The position numbers and the translations under genes were made by a program. The notes below the pieces were generated by a model. It saw only the letters and a program-made list of their open reading frames with translations, did not search any database and was not told the origin of the DNA. A stretch of DNA of 64,000 nucleotides from Bacteroidia bacterium. GTDB taxonomy: Bacteria > Bacteroidota > Bacteroidia > CAILMK01 > JBBDIG01. The DNA is taken from NCBI GenBank assembly GCA_040880525.1, contig JBBDIG010000026.1, positions 62,001 through 126,000 on the forward strand. The letters run 5' to 3'. Below, in pieces: positions 42,920-50,284 of this stretch (positions are counted from its first letter, which is position 1; every line of letters begins with the position of its first letter).

Positions 42920-43123
42920 TTAAAATGTTTCAAAATCCTCCTCTCTAAAAACCCGAATTTTGCGAAGCTCTGATGCATTGAAACGCCTTGAGCTTTCAAT
43001 TTCAATGGGCGCCAGGTAAAATTTTGCTGTCTCGCCATCCTTTTCAACATAAATAGATGCCGGAGGATGATCGTTTGCGTAAATGAAAAACCTGAAACCA
43101 TTTTTAGTCTTAATCGTGGGCAT
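42920..43123 (-). CDS. DUF4160-domain protein
   Basis: 67 residues from the ATG at 43123 (MPTIKTKNGFRFFIYANDH), which matches the usual DUF4160 start; an upstream extension of 24 residues is not supported. It has the family pattern PPASIYVEKDGETAKFYLAPIE and ends RKIRVFREEDFETF. Typically paired with DUF2442, as here. Role unknown, with a possible toxin-antitoxin-like function by association only. Confidence 0.85.
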   Translation of the reverse strand: MPTIKTKNGFRFFIYANDHPPASIYVEKDGETAKFYLAPIEIESSRRFNASELRKIRVFREEDFETF

Positions 43124-43295
43124 TGTCCCGCAGGGTAAGTTGCACTGGCCTTTCAAATTTAAGCAACTTCCTGATCTATGGAGGGAGCCGCTCATACAAA
43201 TTTTTAGGAAATGCTTACTTGTATTTTCAAAATCACATCTGGTGCGAGCATCCGCTCGTACCCTACGCGGCTACCTACCTCGCCACAACCTTTTT

Positions 43296-43327
43296 GTCAT
43301 TTCTACCAACGGGAGAAATCCTGGCGT
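43296..43327. repeat. 32-base dispersed repeat (GGGAGAAATCC type), right copy
   Basis: Matches 39945-39976 at 28 of 32 bases in the same orientation. Lies 84 bases inside the right copy of the larger direct repeat. Confidence 0.8.
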
Positions 43328-43411
43328 ACCTGACCGACCTTCAGCCATGATTCCGAACCAACTATGTTTTCTCGCTATCGTTACCCATGACAATGGGAGG
43401 CCTATGGTTTT

Positions 43412-43472
43412 GTACCAACGAATGTAATGCGCATGGCTTCGGTTTGCGGCAAAACTATAACCTTTGTATCTT
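43412..43472. repeat. Direct repeat, right copy: fmt relic and recJ promoter
   Basis: 61 bases, ~95% identical to 39669-39730. On the minus strand it encodes a truncated relic of fmt, MRITFVGT, which continues KP and a stop. The divergent promoter elements are kept: TAGTTTTG (43457-43450, minus) and AACCTTTG (43459-43466, plus, 64 bases before the recJ start). Confidence 0.9.
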
Positions 43473-43530
43473 TATTGCCCCTTATTCAAAAGTGCCAAAT
43501 CAAATAGTTTATTAACCTAAAACACCCACC

Positions 43531-45240
43531 GTGCTCCTTAAAAAGAAATGGATACCTAAAACGGAACCCGATAAACTGCTGGTGGAGAAACTCAGCAGGG
43601 AGTTGGGTATAAAGCCGTTGTTATCAACCCTCATCGCGCACCGCAACCTGCTAAGTTTTGAGGAGGCTCGGCAATATTTTACGCCAGATTACAGTGCACT
43701 CCACAATCCTTTTCTGATGAAGGGCATGGAGCGGGCCGTGGAGCGGATCGCAGACGCCATTCAAGGCAATCATCCAATAATGGTATATGGCGATTATGAT
43801 GTGGACGGCACAACCTCGGTGGCCCTGGTCTACACTTTTCTTTCGCAATTTTCTGAGAAAATTACCTATTACATACCGGACCGGCAAAAGGAAGGTTACG
43901 GCATTTCCACGCAAGGGATTGATTATGCAAACGACAATGGCATCGGGTTGATCATTGCCTTGGATTGTGGAATAAAGTCAGTAGAAAAAGTTGATTACGC
44001 AAAAAGCCTGGGCATTGACTTTATAATATGCGACCATCATACCCCGGGCGAGGAACTGCCAGGTGCCGTGGCGATACTCAATCCCAAGCAGGAGGATTGC
44101 CCTTATCCCTACAAAGAGCTTAGCGGGTGCGGCATTGGTTTCAAGCTGGTGCAGGCGCTCTCAGAAAAGCAGTTGCCTGACGACCAGATACACCGCTACC
44201 TGGACCTGGTGGTGACGAGCATCGCCTCTGATATTGTTCCCCTCACAGGCGAAAACCGCCTTCTGGCCCATTTCGGCCTTGAGATACTGAACCATAGCCC
44301 ACGCCCCGGTTTGGAGGCACTGCTCGAGATAAGCGGCACATTGCCTCCGCTTAGCATTGGCGATATCGTCTTCAGGATTGGGCCGCGCATAAATGCCGTG
44401 GGAAGAATGGCCCACGCCAATGAAGCCGTGCGGTTGCTCTGTTCGCAAGATATTGATGAGGCGTTGGCCATTGCGAGAATAGTGGACGACAAGAATACCC
44501 TCCGCCAGAGCTACGATGCATCCATCACGGAGGAGGCCATTGAGGTGATAGAATGCAGCACAGATTTGATGCAGCGAAAGTCCACCGTGCTGTTTAACCC
44601 TGCCTGGCACAAAGGAGTAATTGGTATCGTTGCTTCACGGCTCATTGAGCACTTCTACCGGCCTACGGTGCTGCTCACCGAATCGAATGGAATGGCAGTA
44701 GGCTCCGCACGGAGTGTTCGCGGTTTCGACCTTTACACAGCAATTTCGGGTTGCAGCGACTTGCTGGAGCAGTTTGGCGGACACCGCGCAGCCGCAGGCA
44801 TGACGCTAAAGAAGGAACGGATTGAGGAGTTCCGCGATCGTTTTGAAGAGGTGGTCACGAAGCAGATCACCGGGGAACAACTGGTTCCTGTAATAGAATT
44901 TGATGCGGAAGTAAAAACAAAGGATTTAACGCATCGGTTGCTTAAAACGCTGCACAGGTTCGGCCCGTTTGGCCCCGAAAACATGCGCCCCGTATTTGTG
45001 GCCCGCCAGGTAAAAAACCGCTACCCGCCAAAGCTGGTGGGCGACAAACACCTGAAGCTTTGTATTGATACGGGCGGGGGCCGCCACCTCAGCGCCATCG
45101 GTTTTAAGATGGGAATTCTGCTCGATGAAATCACCACCGCGCCCCACTACGACATTTGTTTTACGCTGGAAAGAAATGAGTGGAACGGAAAGGTGTCGCT
45201 GCAATTGAACCTGAAGGATGTGCAGGTGGGGGTGGAATGA
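43531..45240 (+). CDS. recJ: Single-stranded-DNA-specific exonuclease RecJ
   Basis: 569 residues, starting at GTG 43531 (MLLKKKWIPKTEPDKLL), a normal RecJ start. The DHH motifs are present: YGDYDVDGTTSVALVY, IALDCGIKS and ICDHHTPGEELPGAVAILNP. The DHHA1 region carries GVIGIVASRLIEHFYRP and the glycine/histidine motif FGGHRAAAGMTL. The C-terminal OB-fold ends in LQLNLKDVQVGVE. It degrades single-stranded DNA 5' to 3' in recombination and mismatch repair. Its promoter region is the right copy of the fmt direct repeat, implying that recJ and fmt were once divergent neighbours. Confidence 0.96.
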   Translation: MLLKKKWIPKTEPDKLLVEKLSRELGIKPLLSTLIAHRNLLSFEEARQYFTPDYSALHNPFLMKGMERAVERIADAIQGNHPIMVYGDYDVDGTTSVALVYTFLSQFSEKITYYIPDRQKEGYGISTQGIDYANDNGIGLIIALDCGIKSVEKVDYAKSLGIDFIICDHHTPGEELPGAVAILNPKQEDCPYPYKELSGCGIGFKLVQALSEKQLPDDQIHRYLDLVVTSIASDIVPLTGENRLLAHFGLEILNHSPRPGLEALLEISGTLPPLSIGDIVFRIGPRINAVGRMAHANEAVRLLCSQDIDEALAIARIVDDKNTLRQSYDASITEEAIEVIECSTDLMQRKSTVLFNPAWHKGVIGIVASRLIEHFYRPTVLLTESNGMAVGSARSVRGFDLYTAISGCSDLLEQFGGHRAAAGMTLKKERIEEFRDRFEEVVTKQITGEQLVPVIEFDAEVKTKDLTHRLLKTLHRFGPFGPENMRPVFVARQVKNRYPPKLVGDKHLKLCIDTGGGRHLSAIGFKMGILLDEITTAPHYDICFTLERNEWNGKVSLQLNLKDVQVGVE

Positions 45241-45414
45241 AGCGTGTAATTTTTTGGCACATCTGGTTATTACCTTTAAATGTGGAAACGCGAAGTCATG
45301 AATATTCTTGGGCATTGGCATATTCCTTCTGGAGAACAACGAAGTATCAGCGCCTCTTCAAGTTCTTTTTTTCTGATCTTTGATTCGCAGAAATATTTTT
45401 AATATCATTTATTA

Positions 45415-45640
45415 CATGGACTTATTAGTATCACCTTTGGAACTGAACAAACATTTGCCGGGTATGCCTGCAGAGCAAGAGGTTTTAGAAGAAAGGTTTG
45501 ATGAAGTTGAAATGCAGACCATGCAGCAGCAGGAGATTGAGGAGTTGACACTTTACACCATTGCCCAGCAAAAGAAGATTGAAGCATTGGAAAAGCAACT
45601 TTTGCTTCTTCTGGGGAAAATTGAAAGCCATGATGAATAG
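45415..45640 (+). CDS. Small coiled-coil protein, perhaps a 3' fragment
   Basis: 75 residues from the ATG at 45415 (a TTG at 45380 would add 12). The second half is a heptad coiled coil, MQQQEIEELTLYTIAQQKKIEALEKQ in two parts. This tail resembles the C-terminal coiled coil of Bacteroidota surface or tail-fibre-like proteins (domain followed by 'ELTLY-IxQQKxIExLExQ'). It may therefore be the last exon-like remnant of a longer gene or a free small protein. The next gene's start overlaps by 11 bases. Confidence 0.45.
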
Positions 45641-46160
45641 GTATTTTCTCTTTTGGTTATGTGTTGCCTGGGTCGGTTTTTCAGGCTGCAATAAATGCGA
45701 TGACCCAAGGTTTCCTGAATGTGATAATTACGATCCTTGTTACGATGATGATGGTGTGGATACAGTAACTAAGAATATGGTAAGAGTGGATTACTCAGGA
45801 GGTGATTTTATACCGGGAGTCGATGAATTTTTTCATTTCGATGCTGCCGATCCGGATGATCCCACAAAAACCTGGACATTTACGATCTTTCGCGAGTTCA
45901 ACGACAGCTTATCATCTACTCCCTATTTCTATCTTGACAACATTCCCAAGGGCTATAAGAAGGTTTATGGGATTAGTGTAACCGATGCATCCTTTGGATA
46001 TAAATTCGGTTATTTTGTATATAATTCTAGCCAATGTTTCCTACGATTGGAATGGATAGGGGGCAATCAATATAACTGCCGGTTGGAATATTATAATATC
46101 CGGACCCAAAGTAAAGAGGATGCTACCAAGTTAAATTTCAAAGCCACTAAAAGAAATTAA
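45630..46160 (+). CDS. Lipoprotein, unknown function
   Basis: 176 residues from ATG 45630 (alternative 45633). Signal plus lipobox: LFWLCVAWVGFSGC (cysteine ~20), followed by NKCDDPRFPECDNYDPCYDDD, a cysteine- and aspartate-rich segment that could bind metal or form disulfides. The rest (FIPGVDEFFHFDAADPDDPTK, FDDS...YFYLDNIPKGYKKVYG) looks like a small beta-sandwich. The end, KEDATKLNFKATKRN, is hydrophilic. No family recognised. It overlaps the preceding coiled-coil frame by 11 bases. Confidence 0.7.
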   Translation: MMNRYFLFWLCVAWVGFSGCNKCDDPRFPECDNYDPCYDDDGVDTVTKNMVRVDYSGGDFIPGVDEFFHFDAADPDDPTKTWTFTIFREFNDSLSSTPYFYLDNIPKGYKKVYGISVTDASFGYKFGYFVYNSSQCFLRLEWIGGNQYNCRLEYYNIRTQSKEDATKLNFKATKRN

Positions 46161-46207
46161 CCTAAGGAAGTTGGTTATTTACCAATAGATTTTTTTTAAG
46201 CACGTGG

Positions 46208-46532
46208 ATGAAAAATCAGTTTATAGCTCCACTACTCATTACACTTTTTTGCTCTGTAACACCTTTGTTTTGGCAGAGATCGGATACCACGGATTTAAAT
46301 CGTTTCAGCATAGGAGTAAGGGGTTGAATTCAACAAACCCGAATGCAAGATCTAAATCACTTGATCGAAGCCTGGTATTCTGATGGCAAGCACTATAATC
46401 CTATCTTACTACAGGACATGTGGTATATATCATGATAGTCTGTTCTATGTTGAGAATTTACCTGTTGAATTGGGCGATACCTTTGACTTTACGGCCCGGG
46501 CGGCATCAATAGATGAATTTTATTCTTGTTAG
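46208..46532 (+). pseudogene. Broken gene for a secreted protein
   Basis: ATG 46208 begins a good signal peptide (MKNQFIAPLLITLFCSVTP) and a mature start RSDTTDLNRFSIGVRG, which then hits a stop at 46323. In another frame, coding-like sequence resumes and ends with CGIYHDSLFYVENLPVELG...SIDEFYSC and a stop at 46530-46532. A frameshift and/or internal deletion in a once intact gene explains this best. Family not recognised. Confidence 0.45.
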
Positions 46533-46796
46533 ATAACTTATTGCTGGATTAATAGTCAAATAGGATTTGTAGGGTGGTGAATCAAATCGGGGATAATATT
46601 CAAGGATATACGGTTGAATGACACTCAAAATCAAAATAGTTGAAGAAAACAATAAGAGAACAATATTGTGAAAACGGCCTGCGCCATAAAAAAGAACCCT
46701 TTTGATCCTGTAAATTATCCAAGTTAGAGCAAACACAGCCAATAGCGCTAAAATGAAGATGGATGATAATGTTGCCAGGGATAGTTGGTTGATCAT
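46506..46796 (-). CDS. Small hydrophobic membrane protein, hypothetical
   Basis: 96 residues from the ATG at 46796 (an ATG at 46811 would add five). Two transmembrane helices are visible (LATLSSIFILALLAVFALTW; NIVLLLFSSTILILSVIQPY) with a basic loop between them. The end TRIKFIY is basic. No homologue recognised. The frame overlaps the end of a pseudogene on the other strand by 27 bases and sits in a decayed region, so it may be a chance or residual frame. Confidence 0.4.
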   Translation of the reverse strand: MINQLSLATLSSIFILALLAVFALTWIIYRIKRVLFYGAGRFHNIVLLLFSSTILILSVIQPYILEYYPRFDSPPYKSYLTINPAISYLTRIKFIY

Positions 46797-46912
46797 AATT
46801 TTTAAGGTCAATGTGATTAAGAAGTGTGTGTAGAGTATGGGTGTGTAATTAGAACTAATTCCGATTAAAATTTCCTATCCAATATTTTCGCTCTGCCAAG
46901 TAACGAAATACG

Positions 46913-47107
46913 TTAGTAGGGCTTTTCCCGGTTTTCTCTCAATTTCTTTTCATAGCCCTGAATGGCTTCATCATATTGTTGGATAGAACGGTCTTCAATT
47001 TTCTTTTCTGAATTGGCCATTAAGGTACCGGCAAAAAAAGTATACCCAGTAGAGCTGGTACCTGATTTCTGGTCGTTAAACTTATCCCGCAAGTCCTCGA
47101 AGGCTTC
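46913..47107 (-). pseudogene. Fragment of a degraded gene
   Basis: A 64-codon open stretch with strongly protein-like content and no sensible start: EAFEDLRDKFNDQKSG, YTFFAGTLMANSEKKI, IQQYDEAIQGYEKKL, ending RENREKPY and a stop at 46913-46915. An in-frame stop precedes it directly (47108-47110). The helical, charged composition suggests the 3' end of a lost gene. Family not recognised. Confidence 0.4.
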
Positions 47108-47149
47108 TTAACCCAACTGAAGCAAGATGTGTATGAATAGTGTTTTTAT

Positions 47150-47262
47150 TTCTCGCCAAGGCGTAAAGGCGCTAAGTTTTTTATTGCTCGCAAAAGCGCA
47201 AAGCCGCAGAGCATATTTTCTTTGCGCCTTAGCGTCTTTGCGTGAGATCTTTTGCGTGCAAT
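47150..47262. repeat. Degenerate GC-rich repeat cluster (AAGGCGCAAAG type)
   Basis: Variants of GCCAAGGCG, AAGGCGCTAAG, GCGCAAAGCCGCAG and the reversed CTTTGCGCCTTAGCGTCTTTGCG follow one another, forming an imperfect inverted arrangement of ~25-base blocks. This is a widespread class of bacterial intergenic repeat built from 7-8 base units. Confidence 0.65.
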
Positions 47263-47463
47263 CATGTCATCAGCAGATAGGGTTTGAAGTTGTTCGCTAT
47301 TGTCATCGAAACGCTGTTCTGTTATCGGCATTATTGGTTCAAGAAGGCTGTGCAGCTTCTATGACTGCGGGAGGCAAAGGAAAGACTTGGGGTAGATTGC
47401 CCCGGCTGGTTCCAACCTAATCTCCCCTGTGGTAAATAAGCCCAACAGAGCGAAGCAAAACCC

Positions 47464-47565
47464 ATGTTGGTGAGCCTTACCAAAACGCTGGTGGAAGTAG
47501 AGTTGTCTTTGGCTGAACTTAAAAAGCTTGAAATGAGCATGGAAAACAATGCTTCCGAAAAGTAG
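47464..47565 (+). CDS. Possible very short gene or gene tail
   Basis: 33 codons: MLVSLTKTLVEVELSLAELK, then KLEMSMENNASEK and stop. Amphipathic helical composition and a terminator 29 bases after the stop are the only support. A stop codon lies 11 codons upstream of the ATG in frame, so it is not simply the end of a longer intact gene. Could be a remnant. Confidence 0.2.
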   Translation: MLVSLTKTLVEVELSLAELKKLEMSMENNASEK

Positions 47566-47594
47566 TAACGAAATTTTCCTTCTTGTAATAGCAC

Positions 47595-47619
47595 GGCCTG
47601 CTTCATTGCGGGCCTTTTT
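47595..47619 (+). terminator. Rho-independent terminator
   Basis: GGCCTGC (47595-47601), a 6-base loop, GCGGGCC (47608-47614), then TTTTT. The stem has one T-G pair. It would end transcription of whatever plus-strand gene once preceded it and insulate the ABC transporter gene. Confidence 0.65.
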
Positions 47620-47775
47620 ATGTGTTGTGGTTTTCTGCCAATGTTGCTGTTCTTGTCTATGGCAACACGCCTGGAACTGACAATTGAAGCAGCTTTTATT
47701 AACGCTGGCCGGGTGGTAGGATTTGTGCCATGCCGCCCGGATTGAATTTCACCCATCAGCCATATTCAAAATGAG

Positions 47776-49566
47776 ATGAAGCTACTTCTCTCCTACCTCC
47801 GCAATTATTGGAAACTTATACTCCTGGCTCTCTTCCTGGCAGCCGTCAATCAGCTTTTCTCTCTTATTGATCCGCTCATATTCCAGCGCATTATTGATGG
47901 CTATGTCACTGATTTTGGTGATCAGACTGTTGACGAATTTATCAGAGGAGCGGGTTTGTTGATTCTGCTGGCGATGGGTGCTGCTATGGTTTCGCGAATT
48001 GCCAAGGCCTTCCAGGATTTTTATGTGAATACCATTACCCAGCGACTGGGGGCGCAGATCTATAATGATGGAATTCGCCATTCTCTGGAATTGCCGTATC
48101 AGGTGTTTGAAGACCAGCGCAGTGGCGAAACGCTCGGAATTATCCAAAAAGTGCGGGAGGATGTTCAGAAGTTGATCTCCGCGATGATCAATGTACTTTT
48201 TACCTCTCTAGTGGGGATCATTTTCGTGGTGGTTTATGCCATCAATGTTTATTGGGTCATCGCCCCCGTTTATTTCTCCATGATCCCCATACTCGGCTAT
48301 CTCAGTTCGGTGCTGAGCAAGCGCATCAAAAAAATACAGAAGCGAATAGTGGGGGATACCACCGCGCTTGCCGGAAGTACAACCGAATCGCTCCGGAACA
48401 TTGAATTGGTGAAAAGCCTGGGACTTAGCAAGCAGGAAATCACCCGCCTCAATTCCACCACCGATAAAATACTCATCCTCGAATTAAAGAAGGTGAAATA
48501 TCTGCGCAGCCTCAGTTTCATCCAGGGCACCATTGTAAACCTGATGCGGAATGTGATCCTCTTTTTTATGCTGTTTCTCATTTTCTCAGAGGATATTACC
48601 ACCGGGCAGTTTTTCGCACTTTTTATCTACTCATTTTTCATTTTCGGGCCATTGCAGGAGTTGGGTAATATTATCAATATTTACCGTGAAGCGGAGGTTT
48701 CACTGGCTAACTTCAAACGAATTATCGAATCTCCGGTGGAACCCAGGCCAGCGAAGCCGGTGAAGCTGGAGGCTGTGAATGAACTTGAATTCAGCGAAGT
48801 TGTGTTTCAGCATCAAACTGCCCGCCAGCCGGCCCTGAATGGAATATCATTTAGCACCAGGCTGGGTGAGACCATAGCGTTTGTGGGTCCTTCAGGGTCG
48901 GGCAAAACCACTTTAGTAAAGTTGCTAGTTGGGCTTTATCATCCCAGAGAAGGCGATATAAAGTACAATGGCCATTCCTACAATGCTGTGAGCCTGGAGG
49001 AATTGCGGGAACAGATTGGCTTTGTAACACAGGACACACAATTGTTTTCAGGGACGATCCGGGAAAACCTCCTCTTCGTTCAACCCAATGCTACCGATGA
49101 CCAGATTCTGGAAGTGCTGAATAAAGCGGCCTGCCAGAATTTACTTGCCCGTGCTGATAAAGGGCTGGATACCGTGATTGGGGAAGGAGGCGTAAAGGTA
49201 TCGGGCGGTGAGAAGCAGCGGCTTTCCATTGCCCGCGCATTACTTCGTCATCCCACGCTCCTGGTTTTTGATGAAGCTACCTCAGCGCTCGATTCTATTA
49301 CTGAGGAGGAGATCAACCAAACCATACGTGATGTTTCAGAGCGCAAGGATCATATTACAATTCTCATTGCCCACCGGCTGAGCACGGTAATGCATTCAGA
49401 TCAGATCCATGTGCTGGAGCGGGGCAGGATCGTAGAGTCCGGAAAGCATCTGGATTTGCTGGACAAGAAGGGATTATATTATGCCATGTGGCGCCAGCAG
49501 ATAGGAGAGCGGAGTTCCGGACATGAGACAGATATTGTTGAAACCAATCAGGAAAGCTGGGGTTGA
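47776..49566 (+). CDS. ABC transporter, fused permease and ATPase (exporter type)
   Basis: 596 residues. Six transmembrane helices (~15-310) form an ABC type 1 exporter domain; the nucleotide-binding domain (~340-575) has Walker A VGPSGSGKTTLVKLL, Q-loop VTQDTQLFSG, signature VSGGEKQR, Walker B LLVFDEATSALD and the switch histidine in IAHRLSTV. It works as a homodimer or heterodimer that expels lipids, drugs or peptides. MsbA-like family membership cannot be narrowed to a substrate by eye. Single gene, in front of the RRM gene with 126 bases between. Confidence 0.93.
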   Translation: MKLLLSYLRNYWKLILLALFLAAVNQLFSLIDPLIFQRIIDGYVTDFGDQTVDEFIRGAGLLILLAMGAAMVSRIAKAFQDFYVNTITQRLGAQIYNDGIRHSLELPYQVFEDQRSGETLGIIQKVREDVQKLISAMINVLFTSLVGIIFVVVYAINVYWVIAPVYFSMIPILGYLSSVLSKRIKKIQKRIVGDTTALAGSTTESLRNIELVKSLGLSKQEITRLNSTTDKILILELKKVKYLRSLSFIQGTIVNLMRNVILFFMLFLIFSEDITTGQFFALFIYSFFIFGPLQELGNIINIYREAEVSLANFKRIIESPVEPRPAKPVKLEAVNELEFSEVVFQHQTARQPALNGISFSTRLGETIAFVGPSGSGKTTLVKLLVGLYHPREGDIKYNGHSYNAVSLEELREQIGFVTQDTQLFSGTIRENLLFVQPNATDDQILEVLNKAACQNLLARADKGLDTVIGEGGVKVSGGEKQRLSIARALLRHPTLLVFDEATSALDSITEEEINQTIRDVSERKDHITILIAHRLSTVMHSDQIHVLERGRIVESGKHLDLLDKKGLYYAMWRQQIGERSSGHETDIVETNQESWG

Positions 49567-49627
49567 CAGGTGTTTTCCTCGTTCATTGCGTCAGTAAACG
49601 AAAAAAATTATGAACTAAATTGTCAAC

Positions 49628-49660
49628 TTGTAATTTCTCATATAAGAAGAATTATCTTCG
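49628..49660 (+). promoter_or_regulatory. Promoter of the RRM gene
   Basis: TTG (49628-49630), a 22-base spacer and TATCTTCG (49653-49660), one base off TAnnTTTG. It lies 32 bases before the ATG at 49693. Confidence 0.45.
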
Positions 49661-49692
49661 TATATATTTTTAACTCCGTAAACGCATTTACA

Positions 49693-50076
49693 ATGAACAT
49701 TTTTTGTGGCAGCCTCCCTTTCTCCTTAGGAGAAAACGAACTGCAGGAACTATTTGAACAGTATGGTGAAGTATCATCAGCGAAGATCATTACAGACAAA
49801 GCCACTGGCAGAAGCAAGGGTTTTGGATTCGTAGAAATGCCCGATGACGACAACGCACAAAGGGCAGTTGAAGAACTGAACGGCTCTGAAGTACAAGGCC
49901 GTGAAATCGTGGTCAACAAAGCCGAAGAAAGGAAACCCGACAGCCGCAGAGGCGGTGGTGGTGGTGGCTACGGTGGCGGTGGCAGCCGTGGCGGCAGTGG
50001 TGGCGGTGGCTATGGCCGCAGAGAAGGCGGTGGTGGCGGTGGCTACAACAAAGGCGGCAACGACAGAAGATACTAA
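49693..50076 (+). CDS. Glycine-rich RNA-binding protein with one RRM
   Basis: 127 residues. A single RNA recognition motif fills ~1-80 with RNP2 MNIFCGSLPF and RNP1 KGFGFVEM. The C-terminal ~40 residues are a low-complexity tail of glycine with arginine and tyrosine (RRGGGGGGYGGGG-type runs), as in bacterial and plant glycine-rich RNA-binding proteins. Likely an RNA chaperone active in cold or stress. The ATG at 49693 is chosen over an upstream frame because it starts exactly at the RRM. A strong terminator follows at 50188-50226. Confidence 0.95.
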   Translation: MNIFCGSLPFSLGENELQELFEQYGEVSSAKIITDKATGRSKGFGFVEMPDDDNAQRAVEELNGSEVQGREIVVNKAEERKPDSRRGGGGGGYGGGGSRGGSGGGGYGRREGGGGGGYNKGGNDRRY

Positions 50077-50187
50077 TCGTATTTGCGATAGGAGCTTGCT
50101 GCTAAGTTTTGCGGCAAGTGATCTGGCCAGGAAAAGTTTGAGGGAGAACTTCAAACAATTTCTGAAATAACCTACAAATTAATTCTT

Positions 50188-50226
50188 AAAGGCTTTTACC
50201 GGCACTGGCTGGTAAAAGCCTTTTTT
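50188..50226 (+). terminator. Strong Rho-independent terminator after the RRM gene
   Basis: Perfect 13-bp arms (AAAGGCTTTTACC at 50188-50200; complement at 50211-50223), 10-base loop, then TTT. The A-rich left flank makes it partly bidirectional, which suits the converging wecB operon (ends at 50285). Confidence 0.88.
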
Positions 50227-50284
50227 GCTTTGCACTATCTTGCTTTCAAAGCCGTGGGAAATCGGCGGGGAATCTTTGCAAACA

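Larger units (their letters stand above)
43124..43530. other. 407-base intergenic region with repeats and the recJ promoter region
   Basis: Contains the 32-base dispersed repeat (43296-43327) and the right direct-repeat copy (43412-43472). A GCGAGCATCCGCTCGT inverted repeat lies near 43244. No intact gene; the only remnant is a 10-codon relic of fmt on the minus strand. Confidence 0.7.
47110..47775. other. Non-coding stretch with repeats and a terminator before the ABC transporter
   Basis: Contains the repeat at 47150-47262, a possible 33-codon open frame at 47464-47565 (MLVSLTKTLVEVELSLAELK...) and the hairpin at 47595-47619. I see no larger gene; frames on either strand lack protein-like composition. 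Confidence 0.5.

Noticed and set aside
46506-46796. Small membrane protein considered as a toxin of a type I toxin-antitoxin system
   Set aside because: Two-helix hydrophobic content alone is not enough; no antisense RNA promoter or direct repeat was found.
47331-47756. 141-codon minus-strand open frame
   Set aside because: The composition is low in typical codon use, it covers repeats and a plus-strand terminator, and no protein-like motif is visible. Treated as chance.
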